This document shows, one piece after another, positions 16,483 through 25,690 of a stretch of 64,000 nt of DNA. The stretch is from contig JAFXHE010000019.1 of NCBI GenBank assembly GCA_017536555.1, forward strand, positions 1 to 64,000. The letters are read 5' to 3'. The notes beneath the pieces are model-generated. The model saw nothing but the letters and a program-made list of their open reading frames with translations. It was not told the DNA's origin and did not search any database. A program made the translations under genes and the position numbers. Each line of letters begins with the position of its first letter. Position 1 is the first letter of the stretch. This DNA is from Alistipes sp. Its GTDB lineage: Bacteria; Bacteroidota; Bacteroidia; Bacteroidales; Rikenellaceae.

Positions 16483-17862
16483 TTAGAAGAACAATGAGCC
16501 ATCGCTACTTACGGACTGCGCCTCTGTCTGCGTGTCACGCGACGTAGGTCTAAACACCGTCTTTGTCTGTGTCTCGCTCTCGGCTACAAAGTTAACCTTA
16601 CGACGCTTATATGCCGGCTCACGCTTCTGGAGAGCTAACTGCGCATAACGATCTTGCGACGGCGTGATAGTTGGGGCCTCGCTATGCGGACGCAACGGAC
16701 GCTCAACAGGACGCTCAACAACGGGCTTCGGAGGCTCAATGATAGTGTCATCATCTCTCTTCTTGGCCACCTCAAATGGGTCGACAACATCGGTAAACGA
16801 GCTGTTTATCTTGAGGGTGTTACCATCAGCAAAGCCTGTGGCAACGACAACAAGCTCAAGCTCGCCATCGCCAAGCGTCTTCTTCTCGCTGGCACCCCAG
16901 ATGATATCTGCCGAGTGGATATTGCCATCCTCATCTGTATAGCTGGCGTGCTTCTGGATATACTCCATAGCAATCACCACATCCTCCTGTGTGAGCAGGT
17001 TGATATCTGATACCGAGAAGCTCAACAATATATTCTTGGCACCTGTAATAAGGTTGTCGTCGAGCAGTGCCGACGAGAGTGAGCCCTCGGCAACCTGCAG
17101 AGCACGATTCTCGCCCGAGCCTGTAACAACTGACATATGTGCACGACCACTGCCACGCATAACCTTCTCGACATCGGCAAAGTCGACATTGACCAGGGCA
17201 AACTCCACAGTGATAAGCTCGGCAATACCCTTTGTAGCCATACCAAGCACATCATCAGCCTTACCAAATGCCTCGCGTATAGGCAACTTGCCATACATCT
17301 GCAGCACCTTCTCATTGTCGATGATAAGCAACGAGTCTACCCACTGGTTAAGTTCGTGCACACCCTTGACAGCCTGCTCGTAACGGGTCTTACCCTCAAC
17401 GCGCAACGGCATAGTGACAACAGCCACAGTCAGGATACCAAGCTCGTGGGCAAGCTTTGCCAACACAGGTGACGCACCCGTACCAGTACCACCACCCATA
17501 CCAGCAGCAATAAAGAGCATCTGCACACCCGAGGTTTCGAGCAAGCTACGTAGTTGCTCCTCACTCTCAATAGCGAGCTCACGTCCACGCTCAGGGTTAT
17601 TACCAGCACCAAGACCAGGTCCCATTTGAATCTTATTGGGAACATCGCAGTTATCCAGAGCCTTGGCATCGGTGTTGCACACAACAAAGTTAACGCCCGT
17701 GATACCCATAGTCTGCATATGGTTAACAGCATTACCACCAGCACCACCAACACCAGCAACCATAATTATAGACTCGGAGTCAAAGACAAAATCCGAGATA
17801 TTATCTCCTGCAACCTCACGAATGAGGTCATCATCTGCTATATTGTTCATTCTACTATTCAT
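16483..17862 (-). CDS. ftsZ: Cell division protein FtsZ
   Basis: This 459-residue tubulin homologue carries GTP-binding GVGGAGGNAVNHM (about 37-49), NTDAKALDNC, the tubulin signature GGGTGTG (123-129) and the T7-loop region GVHELNQWVDSLLIIDNEKVL. A variable linker and an acidic/Phe-rich end (SSDGSLFF) follow the two globular domains. FtsZ polymerises into the Z-ring. An alternative start is the Met four codons in. ftsA lies 75 bases upstream on the same strand. Confidence 0.97.
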   Translation of the reverse strand: MNSRMNNIADDDLIREVAGDNISDFVFDSESIIMVAGVGGAGGNAVNHMQTMGITGVNFVVCNTDAKALDNCDVPNKIQMGPGLGAGNNPERGRELAIESEEQLRSLLETSGVQMLFIAAGMGGGTGTGASPVLAKLAHELGILTVAVVTMPLRVEGKTRYEQAVKGVHELNQWVDSLLIIDNEKVLQMYGKLPIREAFGKADDVLGMATKGIAELITVEFALVNVDFADVEKVMRGSGRAHMSVVTGSGENRALQVAEGSLSSALLDDNLITGAKNILLSFSVSDINLLTQEDVVIAMEYIQKHASYTDEDGNIHSADIIWGASEKKTLGDGELELVVVATGFADGNTLKINSSFTDVVDPFEVAKKRDDDTIIEPPKPVVERPVERPLRPHSEAPTITPSQDRYAQLALQKREPAYKRRKVNFVAESETQTKTVFRPTSRDTQTEAQSVSSDGSLFF

Positions 17863-17937
17863 ACATCGTTTCTCTGTTAAAATACTTTTTTTCGCCTACA
17901 ATAGCATTGCTACACTCCACATAGCCATCTCTATCGG

Positions 17938-19410
17938 CTAAAAGTCATTATCATCCTCGACCTCGGTAAAGGTATTACCCATTCTGTCAAGCAAATTGCG
18001 GAATCGACCCATCAAGCCCTTACGCTTGGGCACTACATCATCTTCGATATCGCCCGCGTCGATGTCCATATCAAAGTCATCGTCATCATCTACCGCAACT
18101 CTCTTCTCCTGCTCGTGTGCAGGCACGTCGCGCGCAACCTCTGGCTCTCGCTGCGGGCTCTTGATGGTCTGCTTCTCCTGAACATCCTCCTCCAGGGCAG
18201 GAGCTGGGGCTGACTGACGGGTAGCACCACCCGCAACAACAGCGCAAGACCCGTGTGTAGCACCATACAGCAACAACGATGCGATAGTGGCGTATGCTGG
18301 CGTAGTGATATGCTTGGTCAACGACTCCTCAACAAAACCATACTCGGGATATACGGCACGCACATCGTCAATCTTGAGCTCACGCGCAAACAATCGCTCA
18401 ATATCGCGCATAACAGAGCCACCACCCGTAAGCAACACCACAGGCATAAACTTTGAGCCGCAGCCTGCATCCTTAATCTCGCGGCGCACCCACTCGGCAA
18501 TCTCCGTAAGACGTGCCTCGATAATCGTCGCGAGGTTCTTGCGCAGGATGCTCTTGACCATACCGCGGCGTGCCGACTGGAAGACAATCATATCGTCATC
18601 GGCAAACTCGGCAATAGCGGCACCGTGCTGTATCTTAAGATCCTCGACATAGTTCGACGGAATGCTCGATGAACGAATATCGCTGTTTATTGCATCTGCA
18701 CCAATAGGTATCGAGGCTATATAACGCACCTTACCACCAAGCAACACGGTAACATCGGTAACTCCGCCACCGAGGTCAACGACAACGGCACCATCCTGCA
18801 TATCCTCTGTTGTAGCGACAGAGAGGTGCGAAACAAGCGCGTTAGGCACAAACTCCTTAACGGTGATGCCCTGACGCTGCAAGCACAGACGCAGACGGTC
18901 ACGCATAGACTTATCACACAAAATGAAGTTATACGTAGCCGACAGCACGTGACCATACGAGCCTACGGGAATCTCCACCTCACGCTCGTCAATCTTATAG
19001 CGCATAGGCTCCATAGTGATAATCATCTCGCGCTCGTCGGGGAGCTTGACACTGCGCATACGGCGGTCAAGGTCATCAATATCGCGCTGCGTAATCTGGT
19101 TGCTACCATTACGCAACTCATCCTGCACGTAGACGTGGTCGGTGAGCTGAACACAACGGATAAAGTCACCCGACAGACCTGCGTACGCCTCGGTAATGCG
19201 CACATCTAACTGCGACTCTATACGCTGCTTGGCGGCAGCGATAGCCTGACCTACAGTGTCGCTATTCTCAATACGTCCCGCATTGACACCATTAACAGGC
19301 TCCGAGACGATGCCACGTATCTCCACGCGACCATCATCCTCAACAGCACCAACGGCGATAACTACATTCGATGATCCTACATCAATTGCTACAATTTGCT
19401 TGGCTTTCAT
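17938..19410 (-). CDS. ftsA: Cell division protein FtsA
   Basis: This 490-residue actin-like ATPase has the N-terminal phosphate loop VAIDVGSSNVVIAVG, the 1C-subdomain region, VVVDLGGGVTDVTVL (phosphate 2) and VVLLTGGGSVMRDIE (adenosine motif). It has an acidic, low-complexity linker (about 405-465, with DDDDDFDMDIDAGD). The end, KGLMGRFRNLLDRMGNTF, fits the membrane-targeting amphipathic helix of FtsA, which tethers FtsZ to the membrane. The acidic linker makes it longer than the 420-residue E. coli protein. It lies between ftsQ (51 bases) and ftsZ (75 bases). Confidence 0.96.
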   Translation of the reverse strand: MKAKQIVAIDVGSSNVVIAVGAVEDDGRVEIRGIVSEPVNGVNAGRIENSDTVGQAIAAAKQRIESQLDVRITEAYAGLSGDFIRCVQLTDHVYVQDELRNGSNQITQRDIDDLDRRMRSVKLPDEREMIITMEPMRYKIDEREVEIPVGSYGHVLSATYNFILCDKSMRDRLRLCLQRQGITVKEFVPNALVSHLSVATTEDMQDGAVVVDLGGGVTDVTVLLGGKVRYIASIPIGADAINSDIRSSSIPSNYVEDLKIQHGAAIAEFADDDMIVFQSARRGMVKSILRKNLATIIEARLTEIAEWVRREIKDAGCGSKFMPVVLLTGGGSVMRDIERLFARELKIDDVRAVYPEYGFVEESLTKHITTPAYATIASLLLYGATHGSCAVVAGGATRQSAPAPALEEDVQEKQTIKSPQREPEVARDVPAHEQEKRVAVDDDDDFDMDIDAGDIEDDVVPKRKGLMGRFRNLLDRMGNTFTEVEDDNDF

Positions 19411-19461
19411 TATCTTATCTATTTTTTGTTTCTTAACACGACTACCACTCTACCTACCCCA

Positions 19462-20553
19462 CTAACGGCATACAACCTGCCCGTCGTAACGTAGACTTAT
19501 AGAACGATAGCTATCCCAACCCAGGTTGGTCAACGCCTTGTTATAGAAGCGACGCAGCACATCCAACCGCCCCTCAAGCCTCTGGGCATAACCCATATCT
19601 ACCACAAAGCTGCCCGAGCGCGGCACAATAGCTACCTGCATAGGCTCGTCGCCACCGCCCGAAAGTACAATCTGCACAACCTCGGCACTCCAGAACTTGT
19701 CGTGGTTGATACTCTCAACAAAGCTTAACATCGACTCAAAGTCGCTGCCCACCTCTCTCAACATAAGCTGCTTCTGGCGAATGCCATCCTGTCGCAGCTC
19801 AAGTGATGCTATATGGGCATCAATACGCTTATTAGCCTCAAGGTTGATGCGACGTGCCTCTGCCTGTGCCGCCTTAAGATCCTCTTTACGCTTATCAAAC
19901 TCGTAATTCGACATAAAGGGTGTCTTACGCACACGCTGCATAGTAACCTTGCGCATATCTTTCAGGGCCTGCTGACGCTCCTTAAGGTGCGGAATCTTCT
20001 CCGCCTCAAGTTGAGCAACAACAGCCTCAAGCGAGGCTAACGTATCTCGCACAGCATCGCGCATATAACCCGAGTAGTCGGGCCCAAACAGTGGGTCATA
20101 ACCACCTGTTATCACAGGCACAAGCTGCGCATAGCCATCCGACGCTGGGAAGAGGTAGCCATCCGACGTGATATACATATCGTAGCCCTCGACACGCAGA
20201 CGTGCTACAGGCTCGCGCTGCACTATACGCAAAACAACACATCCATCGTGCGTGACGTGGGCATTAGCCTCCGCCACAGCACTATGCATAAGTGCCACGC
20301 TCTCCAACTCGTCGAGAGGCACCTTATCAACAGCGACACCCACCGCCACGACACCGTGCTCTGCGAGCCACTCATACATAAGCCTATCGTCGACAATCTT
20401 ATGTTGGTGACCTCCCTCAATGAGTATATTCATCTCGGCAGTGAGCCTGCTCTGTCGATGATGCTCGGAGCTACTGTCAGCCCACACCCACACAACGACA
20501 ACCAACGCCCACAACAGGAGATAACCCGCATATTTGCCTATCTTACGTAACAT
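19462..20553 (-). CDS. ftsQ: Cell division protein FtsQ with a helical insertion
   Basis: The 363-residue protein has one membrane segment near the N-terminus (about 8-25), a POTRA-like region (about 36-112) and a beta domain ending in GWDSYRSISLRYDGQVVCR, as in Bacteroidetes FtsQ. About 110 residues between the LVPVITGGYD block (144-153) and FWSAEVVQIVL (287-297) are rich in Lys, Arg, Glu, Gln and Ala. They are predicted helical and coiled-coil-like, without counterpart in the usual 240-270 residue protein. FtsQ links early and late division proteins in the inner membrane. It starts exactly after the murC stop and is followed by ftsA. Confidence 0.88.
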   Translation of the reverse strand: MLRKIGKYAGYLLLWALVVVVWVWADSSSEHHRQSRLTAEMNILIEGGHQHKIVDDRLMYEWLAEHGVVAVGVAVDKVPLDELESVALMHSAVAEANAHVTHDGCVVLRIVQREPVARLRVEGYDMYITSDGYLFPASDGYAQLVPVITGGYDPLFGPDYSGYMRDAVRDTLASLEAVVAQLEAEKIPHLKERQQALKDMRKVTMQRVRKTPFMSNYEFDKRKEDLKAAQAEARRINLEANKRIDAHIASLELRQDGIRQKQLMLREVGSDFESMLSFVESINHDKFWSAEVVQIVLSGGGDEPMQVAIVPRSGSFVVDMGYAQRLEGRLDVLRRFYNKALTNLGWDSYRSISLRYDGQVVCR

Positions 20554-21951
20554 CTATCGGCTCGAACACTTCTTTTGAATAACCTCGGCGACATCCTTGC
20601 ACACAACATCAATATTGCCCGCACCAAAGGTCACCACAACATCCGTAGCTCGCTTCTCAAGCAACGGAGCAAGCTCCTCACGCTCGGCTAAACACCACTC
20701 AACGGTAAGCTGCTCACCGATAAACTCGGAACATATACCCTCGATAGGCTCCTCGCGTGCTGGATATATCGGCACCATTATCACATCATCTGCCAACGAC
20801 AGCACCTCGGCGAACTCGCGCGCAAAATCGCGTGTACGAGTGTAGAGATGCGGCTGGAATATCGCTGTGAGCCTACGTCCTGGGAAGATACCGCGCAGCG
20901 ACTCTATCGTAGCGCGCAGCTCCTCGGGATGGTGGGCATAGTCGTCGACATATACCTGCTCGGAGGTATTTACATAGACCTCCATACGTCGCTTGACACC
21001 GCCAAACGTAGCGAGTGCCGTGCGCACAGCATCATAGTCGAGATGTTTATTCTCAATAGCTGCCGCTGCCCATAGCATAGCAACCGCAGCAATAGAGTTT
21101 TCGATATGCACCTTACCCAACACGCCCAACGTACAGCCACGTATACACCCATCTGGCAGGACAATATCATACTCATAACGACCATCTGCCAAGAGTGTAA
21201 TATTCTCGGCGTGGAAGTCACCACCCTCATCACACGAGTAGCGGTAGAGCCTACGCTCCGACGTATCAAACTTAAGCGAGACACCCTGCTTAAGAATGAG
21301 CGCACCACCCGTCTTTACCTGCGCGGCGAACTGCTCGAAGGCCTCAACCATAGCCTCTGGCGTACCATAGATATCGAGATGGTCGGCATCGGTGGCTGTG
21401 ATAACGGCAACATCGGGCGATAGGCGTAAGAATGAGCGGTCATACTCATCAGCCTCGACAACAAGCCTGCGACCCTCGCCCAACACAAGGTTAGAGTCGA
21501 AATTACGCGATATGCCACCGAGGAAGGCACTGCCCTCACCTGCGGCAGCGTGGTTGAGCCACGCGGCAAGTGTCGACGTAGTGGTCTTACCGTGTGTGCC
21601 AGCAACAGCCATCACCAATTTACCCTCCGAGAGGTAGCCCAACATCTGTGAACGCTTCTCTATGCGGAAGCCACGCTCACGCAACCAAGCCCACTCGCGG
21701 TGGTCTGACGGTATTGCGGGCGTAAGCACCACAAGGGTATCTTCGGGTGAACGCATAGTATCGGGTATAAGCTCGGGGTCGTCGTCATAGTGCACAACAG
21801 CACCCTCCGCCTCTAAAGCTCGCGTAAGCGGTGTTGCCGTACGGTCATAACCCGCAACAGCACAACCCTCGTGCAGGAAGTAGCGCGCAATGGCACTCAT
21901 ACCGATACCTCCAATACCGAGGAAATATATATTTTTAGGTTTGGTGTTCAC
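20554..21951 (-). CDS. murC: UDP-N-acetylmuramate--L-alanine ligase
   Basis: The 465-residue Mur ligase has the N-terminal UDP-MurNAc-binding glycine motif FLGIGGIGMSAIA (10-22), the ATP loop AGTHGKTTT (117-125), the central EADEYDRSFL and NSIAAVAMLWAAA, and the C-terminal DDYAHHPEE block. It adds L-Ala to UDP-MurNAc in the cytoplasm, the first step of the peptidoglycan stem peptide. The stop abuts the ftsQ start, so the two are tightly coupled. murG is 44 bases upstream. Confidence 0.97.
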   Translation of the reverse strand: MNTKPKNIYFLGIGGIGMSAIARYFLHEGCAVAGYDRTATPLTRALEAEGAVVHYDDDPELIPDTMRSPEDTLVVLTPAIPSDHREWAWLRERGFRIEKRSQMLGYLSEGKLVMAVAGTHGKTTTSTLAAWLNHAAAGEGSAFLGGISRNFDSNLVLGEGRRLVVEADEYDRSFLRLSPDVAVITATDADHLDIYGTPEAMVEAFEQFAAQVKTGGALILKQGVSLKFDTSERRLYRYSCDEGGDFHAENITLLADGRYEYDIVLPDGCIRGCTLGVLGKVHIENSIAAVAMLWAAAAIENKHLDYDAVRTALATFGGVKRRMEVYVNTSEQVYVDDYAHHPEELRATIESLRGIFPGRRLTAIFQPHLYTRTRDFAREFAEVLSLADDVIMVPIYPAREEPIEGICSEFIGEQLTVEWCLAEREELAPLLEKRATDVVVTFGAGNIDVVCKDVAEVIQKKCSSR

Positions 21952-21995
21952 AATAGTCTAAATTACTCTGTTTTACATCACTAACGACATATCTC

Positions 21996-23102
21996 CTAAC
22001 AGCCCTTGAGCACCTCCTCAATCTGGCGCACTACGCGCTCTGCAGAGTCTGGGATTGCAAGTTTTGCAATATTTGCCGAGAGTGACTCGAGACGACTCCT
22101 GTCTGCTGTGAGCTTCACCGCCTCTGACATACCACGCTCGCGGCACTCGCTGTCGCGCACAATCTCTGCGGCACCCTTCTCAACAAGTGCCATAGCATTC
22201 TTGCTCTGGTGATCCTCCGCAACATTTGGCGACGGCACAAATATCGTGGGCTTTGCCACAAGGCACAGCTCCGACACAGTACACGCGCCACTACGCGATA
22301 TCACAACATCAGCAGCCTCATAGGCATAGTCCATACGGTCGATAAAGGCACCCTGCCAGATGTTCTTCGTAGGATGCTCCGCCAAGAAGGCGCGCATCTC
22401 CTGCTCGTAGTATTTACCAGTCTGCCATATAACCTGCACAGGAGCGACACCCTCCAAAGAGCATATCCAGCTCTTCATCATCTCGTTCATAGAGCGTGTG
22501 CCGAGCGAGCCACCTACAACAAGCACCACAGGCAACTCGTCGTTAAAGCCATAGTAGGCTAAAGCCTCACCCTTATTGCCAACAGCCGCCGAGAAGCGTC
22601 CGCGCAAGGGGTTGCCCGTCATAACAATACGGTCTGCATCAAAGAATCGCTCCATCTTATCGTAGGCAACACATATACGACGTGCACGCTTCGACAAAAT
22701 CTTATTGGTAAGACCTGCGTAAGAGTTCTGCTCCTGGATAATTGTAGGAACGCCCAAACGCTGCGCCGCCCACAACACTGGAGCCGAGGCGTAGCCACCA
22801 AAGCCAACAACAATGTCGGCCTTAAAGTTGCGTATTATACGCTTGGCACGGCGCACACTCGCAGCAACCTTAAAGGGCAGTGCAAGGTTTTTAAGTGTTA
22901 GTCTGCGTTGCAGACCCGCCACGGGGAGACCCTCAATACGATATCCCAATGCAGGAATCTTCTCCATCTCCATCTTGCCCTCGGCACCCACAAAGAGGAT
23001 GTCGACATCGTCGCCCATCTCACGCTTGAGAGCCTCGGCAACGGCGACTGCAGGATATATATGACCACCGGTGCCACCACCAGAGAGAATTACTCGTTTC
23101 AT
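21996..23102 (-). CDS. murG: UDP-GlcNAc:lipid I N-acetylglucosaminyltransferase
   Basis: The 368-residue GT28 enzyme has the N-terminal glycine loop SGGGTGGHIYPAVAVAEAL, VVGFGGYASAPVLWAA, QEQNSYAGLTNKIL, the C-domain VVGGSLGTRSMNEMM and the donor-binding SRSGACTVSELCLVAKP. It converts lipid I to lipid II at the inner face of the membrane. It begins this cluster, with its own promoter about 110 bases upstream. ftsW, murD and mraY, which usually precede murG in division clusters, are absent here. Confidence 0.97.
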   Translation of the reverse strand: MKRVILSGGGTGGHIYPAVAVAEALKREMGDDVDILFVGAEGKMEMEKIPALGYRIEGLPVAGLQRRLTLKNLALPFKVAASVRRAKRIIRNFKADIVVGFGGYASAPVLWAAQRLGVPTIIQEQNSYAGLTNKILSKRARRICVAYDKMERFFDADRIVMTGNPLRGRFSAAVGNKGEALAYYGFNDELPVVLVVGGSLGTRSMNEMMKSWICSLEGVAPVQVIWQTGKYYEQEMRAFLAEHPTKNIWQGAFIDRMDYAYEAADVVISRSGACTVSELCLVAKPTIFVPSPNVAEDHQSKNAMALVEKGAAEIVRDSECRERGMSEAVKLTADRSRLESLSANIAKLAIPDSAERVVRQIEEVLKGC

Positions 23103-23212
23103 CGCTTACAAGAAAATATTGCATTTTGCGCTTATCCTCGGCAATATACTGATTGACAGTGTATTACATAGGCAACATTTCAACCAAGGGGAGATTAGCG
23201 CAATTTCCACCA

Positions 23213-23243
23213 CAAAAATATAAATTCTGCACGGAAAATACAA
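23213..23243 (-). promoter_or_regulatory. Promoter of the murG-to-tatD gene string
   Basis: On the minus strand TATTTTTG (23220 to 23213) is the -7 box and TTG (23243 to 23241) lies exactly 20 bases upstream. The leader to the murG ATG is about 105 bases. Confidence 0.6.
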
Positions 23244-23328
23244 CCCCCGAAAGATAGTTTTTCTACGAAAAAAGCTAAAAATTCTGAATTGTTGCAACCC
23301 AGCGTTTGTAGGGTGCGACAACACGTGT

Positions 23329-23362
23329 AAAAACAAGGGCGCGAGATAGTCACCTCACGCCC
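23329..23362 (-). terminator. Terminator of the GH26-araC transcript
   Basis: On the minus strand GGGCGTGAG (23362 to 23354) pairs with CTCGCGCCC (23345 to 23337) apart from one mismatch. TTGTTTTT follows. It is about 75 bases past the AraC gene stop. Confidence 0.7.
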
Positions 23363-23437
23363 ACATCATAAGTCATCAAACGACACATCTGAAAGTCAAT
23401 AGTTTAGGCTATTTTGCCACAGAAGCACCCCGACAAT

Positions 23438-24322
23438 TTACACGATTATACGCTTCTTAACAAACTGTTCTCTAAACTGTTGCGGCGTAAAACCGCGCAA
23501 TCTCTTAAAGATGCGGTTAAAGTTAGATATATTGTTAAAACCACACTTATAGGCAATATCGGCAATGGTGTGCGTGGGCTCATCAACCAGCAGGCGCGCC
23601 ACAGCACTTACACGTATCTCATTGAGGCAGTCGATAAAGTTTTTGCCCGTACGTATCTTGATGAAGCGGCTAAATGACGAGGTGCTCATATTGACGAGTG
23701 CCGCGACATCGGTAAGCGTAACGTGCTCGGCATAGTGCTCTTGGAGGTACTCCATAACGTGCTTCACACGACGCGAGTCATAGGCAACAGAGCCTTCACT
23801 AAAGAGCTGGTGCGACAAAACCTCGGCATCTTGATCCTGTGCGAGGCGGTGCAAAAGGCGCAGGAAGATAAGCATAGAATTAAACTTATCTTCTGACGTA
23901 AGTAGCTCATTTATAATGGGCTTTACATCGAGTATTGTAGCACGCGAGAAGGCTAAACCGTATGTCGCGCGCTCCACCATCTTGCGTATTAGGCGAAACT
24001 GTCGCTTGCACAATAGACCGCCATCAAAGAGGTCATCGTTCATCTGTATCGTGACCTCATAGATATCGCTGGAGGTGCAGTTGTGGTTGACCCACGCGTG
24101 CTCAAGGCGTGAGCCTGTGATAAGCACCAACTCAAGGTCATCAATCTCGGAGGTGTGGTCACCCACAATACGTCGTGCGCCGCGCGCGCCCTCTATGTAG
24201 TTTAGCTCATAGAGCGAGTGGACGTGAATAGGGAAGTTGAACGACGATTTACGTCGCTCGAAGATTGCAAAACTCTCCTCCGCCTTTACGGGCGGAACCT
24301 CTGTAAGGATACCCGTATTCAT
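23438..24322 (-). CDS. AraC-family transcriptional regulator of the mannan locus
   Basis: The 294-residue protein has an N-terminal cupin-like sensing domain (about 28-95, with HVHSLYELNYIEG). The C-terminal AraC DNA-binding domain (about 185-288) has two helix-turn-helix motifs, VTLTDVAALVNMSTSSFSRF and HTIADIAYKCGFNNISNFNR. It lies 10 bases downstream of a GH26 mannanase gene on the same strand, so it is probably co-transcribed. It faces away from the beta-mannan locus it probably controls, sensing a mannan-derived sugar (inference). The inverted repeat at 25591-25630 is a candidate binding site. No hybrid two-component or ECF regulator is present for this locus. Confidence 0.9.
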   Translation of the reverse strand: MNTGILTEVPPVKAEESFAIFERRKSSFNFPIHVHSLYELNYIEGARGARRIVGDHTSEIDDLELVLITGSRLEHAWVNHNCTSSDIYEVTIQMNDDLFDGGLLCKRQFRLIRKMVERATYGLAFSRATILDVKPIINELLTSEDKFNSMLIFLRLLHRLAQDQDAEVLSHQLFSEGSVAYDSRRVKHVMEYLQEHYAEHVTLTDVAALVNMSTSSFSRFIKIRTGKNFIDCLNEIRVSAVARLLVDEPTHTIADIAYKCGFNNISNFNRIFKRLRGFTPQQFREQFVKKRIIV

Positions 24323-24332
24323 AGCGCGTAGG

Positions 24333-25445
24333 TTATCTCAACTCACTCATTGTAAGCACGTCATCACGCTTCGCAAAACGTTTCATATCACGTGCCGACT
24401 TATGTCCTGGATAGGATGCATAGAAGTGATTTGGACGGTTTTGAGCATTGCGCCACAAGAGCAGATGACTACACTGCTTACCCTCTATACCTGGGAGCAG
24501 AACCGTAGTAAACCAGTCCTTATCGGGAATGGTCTCGTAGCCCGTCTCGCAAACAGCCCAAATCATACCACGCTCCAGAGCAAATGCGCGCGCTATGTCG
24601 GAGCGAATGTGCATATCTTCGATATACTCTTTGGCTGTGCCATAGTGGTAGATGTCGAAGCCAACGATGTCGACATAGTCGTCACCAGGATAACGCTCTG
24701 TAAACTGCTCAACGCTCTTATAGCCTGCCATAGAGTAAGATACAAGTATATTATGCACACCCTTTGCACGCAGGAAGTCGATGGTGTCGCGCCACAGTGT
24801 AACATATTCATCTACCGTGCAGAGATCTCTACCCCACCAGAACCAGCTACCCGATAGCTCGTGTAACGGGCGGAAGATAACGGGGATAAGCTCACCATTC
24901 TCACGCTTGAGAGACAGCATAAACTCGGCAAGTTTTTCAAGAAATTCGTAGTAGCACAGACGTGTCGAAGCGTCGTTGAGGATAGACCACACGACCTTCT
25001 TGGAGCTAATATCCCAAGAGTCACCCAATGTTAGCGGATTGCGCAGATGCCACGAGAAGGTGTTGACGCCACCATTTCTATCTACCCAGATTATATTACG
25101 ACGCATATCCTCAAATGGTACTCCATCGAGGTTGCACTCCTCGCCCAACTCAAGGTGTCCGAGATCCCAGCCGAAGAGTGCGGGATAGTCGCCCGTAACC
25201 ATCTGGACGTCACTCTTATAGTCGCCACTATCGAGCCAGCCAATGCCATAAGCCAAGTCGTCCTGATGACCAAGCATAACACCCTTGTCATCCCACTTAA
25301 AGAGGTTGTTGTAAAGTTCCACTGTTGCCTCCGTAGCCTCCTTATCAGAAGGGTGGCGATTAGGGGTTGTCGAGGTGGTTGTTTGCGCCTCTGCGCTACA
25401 CACCACAGAGATAAATGCTGCAAGTGCAAAGAAGTATCGTTTCAT
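24333..25445 (-). CDS. GH26 endo-beta-1,4-mannanase, secreted
   Basis: This 370-residue protein has a signal peptide (MKRYFFALAAFISVVCSAEA) and a GH26 barrel. The acid/base is Glu196 in FRPLHELSGSWFWWG and the nucleophile is Glu300 in AVCETGYE, by analogy with characterised GH26 mannanases, which cut beta-1,4-mannan internally or release mannobiose. The frame extends seven codons further upstream, but the Met at 25445 begins a proper signal peptide and was chosen. A signal peptidase I site rather than a lipobox suggests a periplasmic enzyme. A good promoter lies just upstream, and the AraC gene follows after 10 bases. Confidence 0.92.
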   Translation of the reverse strand: MKRYFFALAAFISVVCSAEAQTTTSTTPNRHPSDKEATEATVELYNNLFKWDDKGVMLGHQDDLAYGIGWLDSGDYKSDVQMVTGDYPALFGWDLGHLELGEECNLDGVPFEDMRRNIIWVDRNGGVNTFSWHLRNPLTLGDSWDISSKKVVWSILNDASTRLCYYEFLEKLAEFMLSLKRENGELIPVIFRPLHELSGSWFWWGRDLCTVDEYVTLWRDTIDFLRAKGVHNILVSYSMAGYKSVEQFTERYPGDDYVDIVGFDIYHYGTAKEYIEDMHIRSDIARAFALERGMIWAVCETGYETIPDKDWFTTVLLPGIEGKQCSHLLLWRNAQNRPNHFYASYPGHKSARDMKRFAKRDDVLTMSELR

Positions 25446-25470
25446 ATCGTAAAAAAGTATTATCACTCTA

Positions 25471-25500
25471 CAAAGTTAGTAAAATAATTCTAATCCGCAA
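25471..25500 (-). promoter_or_regulatory. Promoter of the leftward GH26-araC unit
   Basis: On the minus strand TAACTTTG (25478 to 25471) and TTG (25500 to 25498), spaced by 19 bases, fit the Bacteroidetes consensus. The leader to the ATG at 25445 is about 20 bases. This promoter looks complete, unlike the rightward one. Confidence 0.6.
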
Positions 25501-25590
25501 TGATACTTTTTTAACAAAATACAATACTATTAGCCGCAGCTAAAACCAGTAAACAGCACACTTTTATACCAATTTAAATAAAATAACGAA

Positions 25591-25666
25591 ATTTTAACTA
25601 TGATATATTAGTATAAGTATATGTTAAAATAGTATTATAAGAGTTCGGCAATATATGTTAATTTTG
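25591..25666 (+). promoter_or_regulatory. Rightward mannan-locus promoter with inverted-repeat operator
   Basis: TAATTTTG at 25659-25666 is a good -7 box, but no TTTG lies at the -33 position, suggesting activator dependence. A perfect 8-base inverted repeat, ATTTTAAC (25591-25598) and GTTAAAAT (25623-25630), is centred about 60 bases upstream of the likely start. Its inner half-site ends about 30 bases before the -7 box. This placement suits an AraC-type activator; which protein binds is inference. Confidence 0.5.
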
Positions 25667-25690
25667 CATTATAAATAATTTTATAGGACT

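Larger units (their letters stand above)
23103..23437. other. 335-base gap between murG and the araC-type gene
   Basis: It holds the murG promoter (23213-23243) and the terminator of the leftward AraC gene (23329-23362). A further imperfect hairpin lies between them (TTGTTGCAACCC at 23289-23300 with GGGTGCGACAA at 23311-23321). That hairpin is upstream of the murG start point and so is not in its leader. Nothing coding is seen. Confidence 0.6.
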
